9,753 nt of DNA from Planctomycetota bacterium (GCA_029777755.1 JAKORQ010000028.1:1-9753), one strand, 5' to 3'. Positions 1 through 6,275 are shown, counted from the stretch's first letter. Made by a program: numbers and translations. The notes: generated by a model from the letters alone, not told the origin.

Positions 1-65
1 ATGTCTCGAGATCTCGGATGATTCACCAGGGAGCAGGCTCGCTATCTGTGACGTTGCCAAGGAGC

Positions 66-141
66 CTAGTTTGATAAGGTCACAGTCACACTAATCTGAC
101 CAGAATTATCGTCACGGTTGTAGTCGTGAGCTCTAAGTGTC
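66..141 (-). pseudogene. Frameshifted C-terminal end of the preceding secreted protein
   Basis: On the minus strand, immediately past the stop at 133, a second frame reads LRAHDYNRDDNSGQISVTV and ends at a TAG at 66-68. The pattern 'hydrophobic, L/R, N/H-D, several residues, DNSG, V-V' is the usual last strand pair of PA-IL-like domains, which fits directly after DADGVL of the upstream frame. Removing one base near 138 joins the two as DADGVL-D-LRAHDYN and gives a protein of about 200 residues. This is either a real disabling insertion or a sequencing/assembly indel. Confidence 0.7.
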
Positions 142-669
142 GAGGACACCATCTGCATCAGCAACAATCGACCGATATTCGTCCAATTGTGTAGGTCGTC
201 CCGTTCCGATGCGCCCCTCCAAATACATGATGTGGCGGCCGTTCACGGTCAGACCAGCCGCTGTACTTGTTCGATCGTTTGGCCGCCTTACGTCAGCGCA
301 CCACCCGCCCTCTGCCTCGATGACAATCTTCTGCTCCGCCTTCACCTCGATTGTTGGCTGCCAGTCCTTGGCGGCGTCGATCTGGAAGGTATAGGTGCGC
401 CCCACCAGGCGGTCGAGGTACTCCTGCAATGCCTGGGCGTCGGCGAGGTCGCCGTTGCGGGTGGCCTGCTTGATGGCAGCGCGAAGCTCGGTGGCGAGCT
501 GGCGATTGAGGGCGGCGAGCTTGGCCTGGTACTCGGCATCCAGCTTTTGACGGGCTGCCGTATAGCGTTCGATGGCCGATCGACCGGCCTTCGTTTGGGG
601 TGGGTCGGCCGCGATCGCCAGGGAAGAAACGATACACAGAACCGCCGAGAGGAGTGTGAGGTGTCGCAT
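133..669 (-). CDS. Secreted coiled-coil / PA-IL-like domain protein, C-terminus cut by a frameshift
   Basis: Function is unknown. From the ATG at 669 the frame gives 178 residues. Residues 1-21 form a signal peptide (charged MRH, hydrophobic stretch, then AIAA before DPP), so the protein is probably exported. Residues 30-90 are charged and helical (YTAARQKLDAEYQAKLAAL), a likely coiled coil. From about residue 92 a beta-rich domain starts (DWQPTIEVKAEQKIVIEAEGG) with a later GRIGTG, resembling galactose-binding PA-IL/LecA-like domains that are frequent in Planctomycetes. The frame stops abruptly after DADGVLDT, before the usual end of that domain, and the missing end is found downstream in another frame (see 66-141). 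A TTG 36 bases upstream could also start the frame, but ATG 669 places the signal peptide at the N-terminus. No clear ribosome-binding site is seen. Confidence is good that this is a gene, low on the sugar-binding role. Confidence 0.7.
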   Translation of the reverse strand: MRHLTLLSAVLCIVSSLAIAADPPQTKAGRSAIERYTAARQKLDAEYQAKLAALNRQLATELRAAIKQATRNGDLADAQALQEYLDRLVGRTYTFQIDAAKDWQPTIEVKAEQKIVIEAEGGWCADVRRPNDRTSTAAGLTVNGRHIMYLEGRIGTGRPTQLDEYRSIVADADGVLDT

Positions 670-670
670 A

Positions 671-688
671 CACCGGATTATCCCGGTG
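671..688 (-). promoter_or_regulatory. Hairpin abutting the start codon of the secreted protein
   Basis: Perfect 6-bp inverted repeat (CACCGG / CCGGTG) with a 6-base loop, ending two bases before the ATG at 669 on the minus strand. In the mRNA it would lie where a ribosome-binding site is expected, and no Shine-Dalgarno sequence is visible. It may limit translation, or it may be chance in GC-rich DNA. Confidence 0.25.
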
Positions 689-870
689 CGACGGCGGCGG
701 TTCAACCTGGGATCGGCTAGAGATCCAGCCCAGGCCTATAACGCGCTGAGCTTTGAAGCGGCCCAGGAATGGGACCGCTTGCGGTGCGCGCTGAAGTCGC
801 GTCCAAACTGCATGTCCCAAAATCCAAACTCAACTGTCCAACTACACCCGGACCGAGCCAAACACACACA

Positions 871-892
871 AACCCCTCGCGATCGAGGGGTT
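871..892 (-). terminator. Intrinsic terminator after tRNA-Tyr
   Basis: A 9-bp perfect stem (AACCCCTCG / CGAGGGGTT) with a 4-base loop lies 7 bases past the 3' end of the tRNA-Tyr gene. On the minus strand it is followed by TTTGTGTGTGTTT, a moderately T-rich tail. Position and structure fit termination of the tRNA transcript. Confidence 0.7.
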
Positions 893-898
893 ATTCAG

Positions 899-981
899 TG
901 GGCGCGGTTGGATTCGAACCAACGAAGGCATACGCCAGCGGATTTACAGTCCGCCCCTTTTGGCCACTTAGGTACACGCCC
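899..981 (-). tRNA. tRNA-Tyr (anticodon GUA)
   Basis: The minus strand folds into a complete class II tRNA of 83 nt. The acceptor stem GGGCGTG / CGCGCCC has 7 pairs, one of them G-U, and the discriminator base is A. The D arm runs CCT...AGG. The anticodon stem GCGGA / TCCGC holds loop CTGTAAA, so the anticodon is GTA. A long variable arm contains GGC/GCC pairing, as expected for bacterial tRNA-Tyr. The T arm is GTTGG-TTCGAAT-CCAAC. No CCA is encoded (the genome reads CTG after the discriminator), so the CCA end must be added by the nucleotidyltransferase. It has its own promoter-like sequence upstream and a terminator hairpin downstream, so it appears to be a single-gene transcript. Confidence 0.95.
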
Positions 982-989
982 TAAATACT

Positions 990-1011
990 CTCGGCCGGGG
1001 TTCCGACCGAG
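990..1011 (-). promoter_or_regulatory. Hairpin in the tRNA-Tyr 5' leader
   Basis: On the minus strand CTCGGTCGG and CCGGCCGAG pair over 9 positions (one G-U) with a 4-base loop, 8 bases before the tRNA 5' end and at the predicted transcription start. It could affect 5' processing by RNase P. It could also be the end of readthrough from the upstream zinc-ribbon gene, although no T-run follows. Confidence 0.4.
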
Positions 1012-1017
1012 CGAGGT

Positions 1018-1046
1018 AGTATGGCCAGAAGTCGCCAAAAATGCAA
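1018..1046 (-). promoter_or_regulatory. Sigma70-like promoter for tRNA-Tyr
   Basis: On the minus strand a -35-like TTGCAT (1041-1046) and a -10-like CATACT (1018-1023) are separated by exactly 17 bases, about 37 bases before the tRNA 5' end. Both boxes are partial matches to the consensus. The spacing and position make a promoter likely. Confidence 0.5.
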
Positions 1047-1106
1047 GATCACACAGCGCTACTCCCGCCGCCGAGTTTGCCTGATCCTGTCATGGCGAGT
1101 CGGCGG

Positions 1107-1607
1107 CTAAAAATCCAGATCCTCAAGGTTCCGTGCGTGCTGCGAGCCGTCCGACAGTGGCGTGAAGTCAGGCGGGGTGGTTGGCTCCTGCAGATCTGAG
1201 CGGTTGATCCTTGCGCTGATCTCGCGGAACTTGCCGACCATCGTCCGGGCGATCAGCAGCAGAAGCGTCGCCCCGGCGATGTAGCCGATCACCTGGTTGA
1301 TCGACCCTGCCTGCACAGCCCGCACCACAAGCTGCACGCTGAAAAGCATGCACGCCAGCAGGATCACCAGATAGTAGCTTCGCGTGCGCACCAGCGCCCG
1401 CCGCTCGCGCACCACCCGGCGGATCTTGATCTCCTCCAGTTCAGCTACCTCCGGCTCCTCATGCGCCTGGCTATCCTCTTCCTCGGCGTCGATGATCAAC
1501 AGTTCGCCGCACTGCGGGCATTGCAGCGGGGGCTTCCCCTGGGCGTCGGTATCCACGGCCGCGCCGCAGTAAAGGCAGGTTATGACATTCTCATCCACGG
1601 CGTTCAC
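1107..1607 (-). CDS. Zinc-ribbon protein with two transmembrane helices
   Basis: Small membrane protein of unknown function, 166 residues from the GTG at 1607. The N-terminus has a zinc-ribbon: Cys11-x2-Cys14 (CLYC) and Cys30-x2-Cys33 (CPQC). An acidic stretch (EEEDSQAHEEPEVAELEE, about 43-60) and a basic stretch (IRRVVRERRALVRTR) follow, then two hydrophobic helices at about 78-99 and 104-124. The tail is polar and cytoplasmic-like. The GTG start is preferred because AGG sits a few bases upstream. The frame is open further upstream, but that part overlaps the PRC-barrel gene and reads as low-complexity shadow. The gene lies 31 bases downstream of the PRC-barrel gene on the same strand, so the two are probably cotranscribed. 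The zinc-ribbon plus basic linker could sense or recruit a partner at the membrane, but nothing seen fixes a role. Confidence 0.75.
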   Translation of the reverse strand: MNAVDENVITCLYCGAAVDTDAQGKPPLQCPQCGELLIIDAEEEDSQAHEEPEVAELEEIKIRRVVRERRALVRTRSYYLVILLACMLFSVQLVVRAVQAGSINQVIGYIAGATLLLLIARTMVGKFREISARINRSDLQEPTTPPDFTPLSDGSQHARNLEDLDF

Positions 1608-1638
1608 TTTACCTGCGGCGGCGCCGGCCGGCCAACGG

Positions 1639-2052
1639 CTATATGTAATAGGGGAAGTTGGGATACATGTATCCCGTGCCCCAGAAGGGCCCGTAGCCGT
1701 AGTAGCCATACAGCGTGGTGTAATACTCCTGGTCGACCAGTTCCGGGTCATACTTTGGAGCGCCGGCGATCTGACCCACTCCGTGTGAAGTATGCACGCC
1801 CTTGCTGTCGATCCGGACGATCGTCTCCACAGGAATGAGCAACTCCTCCGCGCCCAGCCCGAGGAATCCGCCGGACTTCACCAGCAAGAACCGCACCTTG
1901 CCCTCGGTCTCGTCGATGAACAGGTCCAGCACCTTGCCGACCTCCTCACCGTCGCTGTCGAAGACATGCAGACCACGCAGATCATCTTTCGGGCGTTCCA
2001 GCGTGAGCGTCGAGTCGCTCAGCCTCAACAATCGTGGAATTTCCTTGTTCAT
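1639..2052 (-). CDS. PRC-barrel domain protein with Tyr/Gly-rich tail
   Basis: 137 residues from the second of two adjacent ATGs (2052). GGAGGT lies 5 bases before that ATG and only 2 before the first (2055), so 2052 is the better start. Residues about 12-82 form a PRC-barrel: LSDSTLTLERPKDDLRGLHV, then FDSDGEEVGKVLDLFID and FLLVKSGG, ending LLIPVETIVRID. PRC-barrels occur in RimM, in photosynthetic reaction-centre H subunits and in many small stress or sporulation-type proteins; this protein is too short and lacks the other domain for RimM. The C-terminus (about 110-137) is rich in Tyr and Gly (YYTTLYGYYGYGPFWGTGYM), resembling the tail of general-stress PRC proteins. It is the first gene of the unit with the zinc-ribbon membrane protein. 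The role is unknown; an adaptor or stress protein is an inference. Confidence 0.85.
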   Translation of the reverse strand: MNKEIPRLLRLSDSTLTLERPKDDLRGLHVFDSDGEEVGKVLDLFIDETEGKVRFLLVKSGGFLGLGAEELLIPVETIVRIDSKGVHTSHGVGQIAGAPKYDPELVDQEYYTTLYGYYGYGPFWGTGYMYPNFPYYI

Positions 2053-2237
2053 CATCCACCTCCGCTTGTCGGCAACTCCCCCAGGGAAGACACGCCCACG
2101 CATGTGTTCCGCTCCCCGGGGCACAAGTCGTCCTCCTGACTCAGCTTAGGCAGCGGTTGGGTGACAGTCAGCCTGGCTCAGCATGTAAGTCGTTTAGTAG
2201 TAAAGGACTAGCTCGCATTGGCACCTGCGGGATCTTC

Positions 2238-2298
2238 CTAGGCTCGCTGCGCTCCAGTCATGCTGTACAGCCACCAGTGCGTCGACTTCCTCTGCCCC
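2238..2298 (-). pseudogene. Frameshifted C-terminal end of the DUF6504-like protein
   Basis: From the GGGG run on the minus strand, the -1 frame reads GQRKSTHWWLYSMTGAQRA and ends at TAG 2238-2240. The WWLY strand is the expected end of this family. One additional G in the run would join it to HAPSRG of the upstream frame, giving about 111 residues. A homopolymer indel, whether real or a sequencing error, is the simplest explanation. Confidence 0.75.
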
Positions 2299-2572
2299 GA
2301 GAGGGTGCGTGGCGCAGGCAGTAGAGAGTCATTATCTCACCGGTCGTGGTGCGGATGCGGAACCAGTGGCGGCGGAGGTACTTGTTGGCATCGCCGCCGC
2401 CGTGGCCATCGTTGTTGGTCTTCCAGGATTCCAGCAGCTCGGCCACGAGATAGTCGCGCCCGCGCCAACGGAAGCCGGTCGGCAATCCCGGCTCACCCCG
2501 GGCCATGGCGGCGGTGTCGGCCGTTCCCGGGTGAGGGGAGATGGCTTCGGAGACGAACTCTTCCGCGGGCAT
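2258..2572 (-). CDS. DUF6504-like small protein, C-terminus cut by a frameshift
   Basis: 104 residues as read. The start at the ATG at 2572 is supported by MPAEEFVSEAISPHPGTADT, which matches my memory of related planctomycete proteins. The core has the pattern of the DUF6504 family: FRWRGRDYLVAELLESWK (34-51), then LRRHWFRIRTTTGEIMTLYC (66-85). These are small cytosolic proteins of unknown function. After SRG (91-93) the frame runs into a Gly/Arg/Ser-rich stretch and stops at 2258, whereas the family normally ends with a WWLY-type strand. That strand is present in the next frame (see 2238-2298). The break lies at a run of four G (2295-2298). The gene is transcribed away from the EcfT gene, which starts 81 bases off on the other strand. 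No convincing ribosome-binding site is seen. Confidence 0.75.
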   Translation of the reverse strand: MPAEEFVSEAISPHPGTADTAAMARGEPGLPTGFRWRGRDYLVAELLESWKTNNDGHGGGDANKYLRRHWFRIRTTTGEIMTLYCLRHAPSRGRGSRRTGGCTA

Positions 2573-2653
2573 ATCAGGTGATTCTCCAGCGCTCGGGCAG
2601 CTTTGCCAACCAGCCGTGCGCGATCAACTTGCCGGCAGATATCGCTTGCTCGT

Positions 2654-3280
2654 ATGCTCCGCAATACGGTGGAAGCACGCTACCTTGATCATTACAGCTA
2701 CCTTAACTCGCCGATCCATCGGCTCGGGGCGCACACCAAGCTCGCCATCGCCATCGCGATGGTATTCCTGGTGCTGCTGATCCCGATCTGGTGGTACTGG
2801 TTCCACGCTGTCGTGTGGCTGATGCTGCTGGTGACGGCGCTGGTGTCGCGCATCCCGCTTGGCGGGCTGCTGAAACGCCTTCGCTGGGTGTGGGTGGTGC
2901 TGCTGGTCATCTCGCTGGGAAGGCTGTGGCAGGAGGATGGCCTGTATCGTTTCCTCAGCGCCATCATCAAGGGCAGCGAGTGCCTGGTGACGATGGTACT
3001 GCTGGCGAACACCACTCGCTTCACAGACCTGCTACAGGTGATCGCGGCACTGCAGGCGCCGCGCATCTTCGTGACGACGCTGTCGCTGATGTACCGCTAC
3101 CTGTTCGTGCTGACGGATGAGAAGAACCGCATGCTGCGAGCCCGCCGCTCGCGCACGTTCAGGCAGAGCAACTGGTGGGTCTGGCTGCTGCAATCAAACC
3201 TGATCGCGAACCTGTTTGTTCGCTGTGCCGAACGGGCCAGCCGCATACATGCAGCCATGCTCTCAAGAGGAATGCAATGA
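2654..3280 (+). CDS. cbiQ: ECF transporter transmembrane protein EcfT / CbiQ
   Basis: Membrane coupling component of an energy-coupling-factor importer, 208 residues from the ATG at 2654. The N-terminus (LDHYSYLNSPIHRLGAHTKL) matches the CbiQ start. Hydrophobic helices lie at about 29-47, 50-65, 77-92 and 104-118, and again at 174-192. Two cytoplasmic Ala-Arg-type coupling motifs are seen: RARRSR (162-167) and ASRIHAAMLSRG (195-206), which in this family dock into the ATPases. The protein ends two residues after the second motif, a short tail for the family. Its stop overlaps the next start (ATGA), so the two are translationally coupled. The start is uncertain: no Shine-Dalgarno sequence is visible before 2654 and the frame is open to 2603. 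The CbiQ/CbiO type suggests Co2+ or Ni2+, but no CbiM/CbiN substrate-binding gene is in view. Confidence 0.88.
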   Translation: MLRNTVEARYLDHYSYLNSPIHRLGAHTKLAIAIAMVFLVLLIPIWWYWFHAVVWLMLLVTALVSRIPLGGLLKRLRWVWVVLLVISLGRLWQEDGLYRFLSAIIKGSECLVTMVLLANTTRFTDLLQVIAALQAPRIFVTTLSLMYRYLFVLTDEKNRMLRARRSRTFRQSNWWVWLLQSNLIANLFVRCAERASRIHAAMLSRGMQ

Positions 3281-4038
3281 GTGTAGCCATTGAGGTTGAG
3301 GATCTGCACTATCGCTATCCCGACGGTACCGTGGCGCTGCGGGGTATAAGTTTCATCATCGAGGAAGGGCAGTGCGTGGGGCTTGTCGGCCCGAATGGAG
3401 CCGGCAAGAGCACGCTGCTGCAGCACCTCAATGGCCTGTTGCCGGAGAAGGTCGACGATCAACTGCCGATCCGCATCTTCGGCCAAGCCATCGGCCCGGA
3501 CAACATCTACGAGATCCGCCGGCAGGTTGGCGTGATGTTCCAGGATCCCAACGATCAGCTCTTCTGCCCCACGGTGTTTGAGGATGTCGCCTTCGGGCCG
3601 CGGCAGCAGATGCTCTCTGATAAGCAGGTGGATGAGCGCGTGACCGATGCCATCCAGCGCGTCGGTCTGCGCGGCCTGGAGAATCGTCCGCCGCATCGAT
3701 TGTCCGGCGGCGAGAAGCGGCGTGCATGCCTGGCGGGAGTGCTGGCGTGCGACCCGAGGATACTTGTGCTGGATGAGCCGACGGCCGATCTCGATCCCCG
3801 CGGGCGGCGCGAGTTCAAGGAACTGATTCGCACCATCGAGCTTACGCGAATCATCGCCACTCACGACCTGGACATGGTGGCTGAGCTTTGCACCCATGTG
3901 ATGGTCATTGACGGCGGTAGAGTGGTTGGCGCGGGCGATCCGCGCCTGGTGCTGGCAGATGAAGAGCTCATGCTCAACCACGGCCTGGAGGTGCCGCACT
4001 ACCTGCGCCATCATCATCCCCACGGCGATGTGGGGTGA
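3277..4038 (+). CDS. cbiO: ECF transporter ATP-binding protein CbiO
   Basis: ATPase of the ECF importer, 253 residues. It starts at the ATG at 3277, which overlaps the EcfT stop; AGAGG lies 6 bases upstream. The ABC elements are complete: Walker A GPNGAGKST (38-46), Q-loop Q89 in VMFQDPNDQLF, signature LSGGEKRR (142-149), Walker B ILVLDEP (162-168) and H-loop His196 in IIATHD. The stretch VMFQDPNDQLFCPTV is characteristic of CbiO/EcfA proteins. The protein probably works as a dimer under CbiQ at the inner face of the membrane, powering metal (Co/Ni) or vitamin import. The C-terminus HYLRHHHPHGDVG is His-rich, which fits metal handling but does not prove it. An alternative is an ATPase shared between several S-components. 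Confidence 0.93.
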   Translation: MSVAIEVEDLHYRYPDGTVALRGISFIIEEGQCVGLVGPNGAGKSTLLQHLNGLLPEKVDDQLPIRIFGQAIGPDNIYEIRRQVGVMFQDPNDQLFCPTVFEDVAFGPRQQMLSDKQVDERVTDAIQRVGLRGLENRPPHRLSGGEKRRACLAGVLACDPRILVLDEPTADLDPRGRREFKELIRTIELTRIIATHDLDMVAELCTHVMVIDGGRVVGAGDPRLVLADEELMLNHGLEVPHYLRHHHPHGDVG

Positions 4039-4104
4039 TGCTGCCATGCCTGATGCGCCATCGGCAAGCCTGCCCACAAAATAGGATTGTTCTGTCTCAT
4101 TTTA

Positions 4105-4133
4105 TTGACGCCCTGACCATCGCCGATTACTTT
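4105..4133 (+). promoter_or_regulatory. Possible promoter for the etfB-etfA-acyl-CoA dehydrogenase cluster
   Basis: A TTGACG box (4105-4110) is followed after 17 bases by TACTTT (4128-4133). The first box is a good -35 match and the second a weak -10 match. It lies about 40 bases before the etfB start, within the 135-base gap after cbiO, in which no clear terminator is seen. Confidence 0.35.
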
Positions 4134-4173
4134 GCCCTCGACTCGAACTGGCTTTTTTGGGAGTCATTGATCG

Positions 4174-5088
4174 ATGGCATATCACTGCATCGTCTGCGTT
4201 AAGCAGGTTCCTGACACGGGCAATATCACCGGCGAGGCGATGAAGGCTGACGGGACCGTCAACCGTGCTGCTCTCCCGGCGATCTTCAATCCCGAGGACC
4301 TGCATGCCCTGGAGGCGGCACTGCAAATCAAGGACAAGTTCGGCGGGCGCGTCACCGCGATCACCATGGGGCCTCCCGGTGCATGCGAAGTGCTGCGTGA
4401 GTGCCTCTATCGCGGTGCTGACCGGGCCGTCCTGGTTTCCGATCGCCGCGCCGCTGCCAGCGATACCCTCGCAACCAGCTACATCCTCAGCCAGGCGATC
4501 CGCAAGATCGGCGATTTCGACCTCGTCTTCTGCGGCCGTCAGGCAATCGACGGCGACACCGCGCAGGTCGGCCCGCAGCTCGCTGAGAAGCTGATGATCC
4601 CGCAGATCACATACTTCGAGCAGCTCGTGGAGCTTTCCGGGAACACCATCCGCATTCGCCGCAACACCGGCAATGGCTGGGAAATTCTCGAGAGCCGCCT
4701 GCCACTGCTGGTGACGGTGATCGACACTGCCAACGAGCCGCGTCCCCCGGCCGCCCGGAAGGTGATGAAGTTCAAGCGCGCCCGGGCACAGATGGAGCTT
4801 GCCGGCGAGATCGCCCGCGAGATGCCCTCGGCCAGCGAAGACGAGAAGAAGTCGGCCGTGACTAATCGCATACAGGAGCTCAAGAGCGACGGCCTGCTGA
4901 TCGACCAGTGGGATCTCGACTACATCGCCGCTGATCTGCAGTGGTGCGGCGTCTCCGGGTCGCCGACCAAGGTTCACCGCGTGCAGTCGATCGTGCTGAC
5001 GAAGGAAGGCTTTACCAACATCGAGCCGACGGAAGCCGGTGTCCGCAAGATGATCCACGAGCTGATCATCGATCACACGCTGGGATGA
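4174..5088 (+). CDS. etfB: Electron transfer flavoprotein beta subunit
   Basis: 304 residues, longer than the roughly 255 of mitochondrial-type EtfB. It forms the alpha/beta ETF heterodimer that receives electrons from acyl-CoA dehydrogenase. Seen: IVCVKQVPDT at the N-terminus, FNPEDLHALEAAL (38-50), the nucleotide-binding loop GRQAIDGDTAQVGP (121-134), and the C-terminal GSPTKVHRVQS (262-272) typical of the family. The DGDTAQVGP form of the loop is that of FixA and Bcd-type bifurcating ETFs, which bind a second FAD there; classical AMP-binding subunits have a DDDCNQTG-like loop. An inserted charged helical stretch (about 207-245) accounts for the additional length. GGGAG lies 10 bases before the start, a loose Shine-Dalgarno match. 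The gene is followed by etfA and the dehydrogenase gene. Confidence 0.95.
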   Translation: MAYHCIVCVKQVPDTGNITGEAMKADGTVNRAALPAIFNPEDLHALEAALQIKDKFGGRVTAITMGPPGACEVLRECLYRGADRAVLVSDRRAAASDTLATSYILSQAIRKIGDFDLVFCGRQAIDGDTAQVGPQLAEKLMIPQITYFEQLVELSGNTIRIRRNTGNGWEILESRLPLLVTVIDTANEPRPPAARKVMKFKRARAQMELAGEIAREMPSASEDEKKSAVTNRIQELKSDGLLIDQWDLDYIAADLQWCGVSGSPTKVHRVQSIVLTKEGFTNIEPTEAGVRKMIHELIIDHTLG

Positions 5089-5103
5089 GAAACAGTGGCT
5101 GGT

Positions 5104-5141
5104 GATTGCCGATACGGGGACAGCTCCCGCCAGCGGCAATC
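5104..5141 (+). promoter_or_regulatory. Nested hairpin between etfB and etfA
   Basis: An 8-bp perfect outer stem (GATTGCCG / CGGCAATC) encloses an inner GGGA / TCCC stem-loop in the 101-base gap between the two ETF genes. No T-run follows, so it is not a good terminator. It could stabilise or process the mRNA, or tune the EtfA to EtfB ratio. It could also be a remnant repeat. Confidence 0.4.
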
Positions 5142-5189
5142 GATACTGAAACAGGCCGCCGATAAAGCGATCAGGAACAGGATAAAAAG

Positions 5190-6275
5190 ATGATCGAGGT
5201 TAATCGCCAGGGTGAAGTGTGGTTCTTCGCCGAACAGGAAGATGAGAGTCTTAACGAGGTCTCGCTGGAGCTGTGCTCCAAGGCCCGCGAACTGGCCGAC
5301 CGCTTGAAGGTGCCGATGTGCGCGGTGCTGGCCGGCTGGAACGTTCGCGAGCTTTCCTACCGACTGATCGCGCATGGCGCTGACAAGGTCTATTACGTTC
5401 ACGACACGCGCCTGGAGGATTACCGCACGCTTCCCTACGCCCGCACACTCGTGCAGTTGATCCACAAGCACAAGCCGCAGGTCGTGCTGTTTGGCGCGAC
5501 GGCGATCGGCCGGGACCTGGCTCCCCGCGTGGCCTCGGAGATGCGCTGCGGCCTGACGGCCGACTGCACCGACCTGGCCATCGGCGATTACACCGACCCG
5601 AAGAGCAAGCAGGTCCACAAGGATCTGCTCATGCAGATTCGCCCGGCGTTTGGCGGTAATATCATCGCCACCATCATCAACTATGACCGCTGGCCGCAGA
5701 TGGCGACCGTTCGCGAGGGCGTCATGAAGATGAGCACGCCCGACCCCAAGCGATCCGGCCAGATCATCGAGGAGAAGGTCGAGTTCAACGACTTTGATCT
5801 ATCGGTGAAGCTAATCGAGCGTCATCGTGAGGCCCGCAAGGTCAACCTCAAGGGCGCCCGCATCATCGTGGCTGGCGGCGGGGGAGTGGGCAGCAAGGAA
5901 AACTTCGGCCTGATCCACGACCTGGCCGGCGTGCTCGGCGGGGCCGTCGGCGCCAGCCGCGCGGCTGTCGACTCCGGCTTCATCGGCAAGGAGCACCAGA
6001 TCGGCCAGACCGGTACCACCGTTCGCCCGGCGCTCTATATCGCCTGCGGCATCTCCGGCGCTGTCCAGCATCGCGCCGGGATGGAGGAGTCGGCCAAGAT
6101 CATCGCCATCAACTGGGACAAGGACGCACCGATCTTCGGCGTGGCGCACTACGGCATCGTCGGTGACTTAAACAAGGTCATCCCCATGATGATCAAGGCC
6201 ATCCGCGAGCGCGGCGCCGACGCCATCGCCCCGGAGATGAAGCCCGAGGGCGTGACGGCCCCGGCGATCGTGTAG
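5190..6275 (+). CDS. etfA: Electron transfer flavoprotein alpha subunit
   Basis: 361 residues; FAD-binding subunit of ETF. AGGA lies about 7 bases upstream of the ATG. The N-terminal alpha/beta domain (about 8-180) contains FGATAIGRDLAPRVA (101-115) and a QIRPAFGGN segment (149-157). The C-terminal FAD domain (about 220-361) has IIVAGGGGVGS (225-235), SRAAVDSGF (256-264), QIGQTGTTVRPALYIACGISGA (270-291 region) and INWDKDAPIF (308-317), all FAD-contact motifs of the family. Length is somewhat above the typical 310-330, due to the N-terminal domain. With EtfB it accepts electrons from the dehydrogenase encoded next and should hand them to a quinone reductase or other acceptor that is not encoded here. 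Confidence 0.96.
   Translation: MIEVNRQGEVWFFAEQEDESLNEVSLELCSKARELADRLKVPMCAVLAGWNVRELSYRLIAHGADKVYYVHDTRLEDYRTLPYARTLVQLIHKHKPQVVLFGATAIGRDLAPRVASEMRCGLTADCTDLAIGDYTDPKSKQVHKDLLMQIRPAFGGNIIATIINYDRWPQMATVREGVMKMSTPDPKRSGQIIEEKVEFNDFDLSVKLIERHREARKVNLKGARIIVAGGGGVGSKENFGLIHDLAGVLGGAVGASRAAVDSGFIGKEHQIGQTGTTVRPALYIACGISGAVQHRAGMEESAKIIAINWDKDAPIFGVAHYGIVGDLNKVIPMMIKAIRERGADAIAPEMKPEGVTAPAIV

Larger units (their letters stand above)
670..898. other. Gap between the secreted-protein gene and tRNA-Tyr
   Basis: Apart from the start-proximal hairpin and the tRNA terminator hairpin, I see no gene, repeat or convincing promoter here. The open frames crossing it lack ribosome-binding sites and family features. 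Confidence 0.5.

Noticed and set aside
1067..1107. 8-bp inverted repeat GCCGCCGA / TCGGCGGC at the end of the zinc-ribbon gene
   Set aside because: The 25-base loop and lack of a T-run make it a poor terminator; GC-rich chance pairing is as likely.
1608..1751. N-terminal extension of the zinc-ribbon frame
   Set aside because: Overlaps the end of the PRC-barrel gene and reads as low-complexity shadow. The GTG at 1607 has a Shine-Dalgarno-like AGG.
3097..4077. 326-codon minus-strand open frame opposite cbiO
   Set aside because: It lies wholly opposite a clear ABC ATPase with complete motifs. Its protein is rich in His, Arg and Ala without family features.
4102..5139. 345-codon minus-strand open frame opposite etfB
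   Set aside because: Antisense shadow of EtfB in GC-rich DNA, with no recognisable domain.
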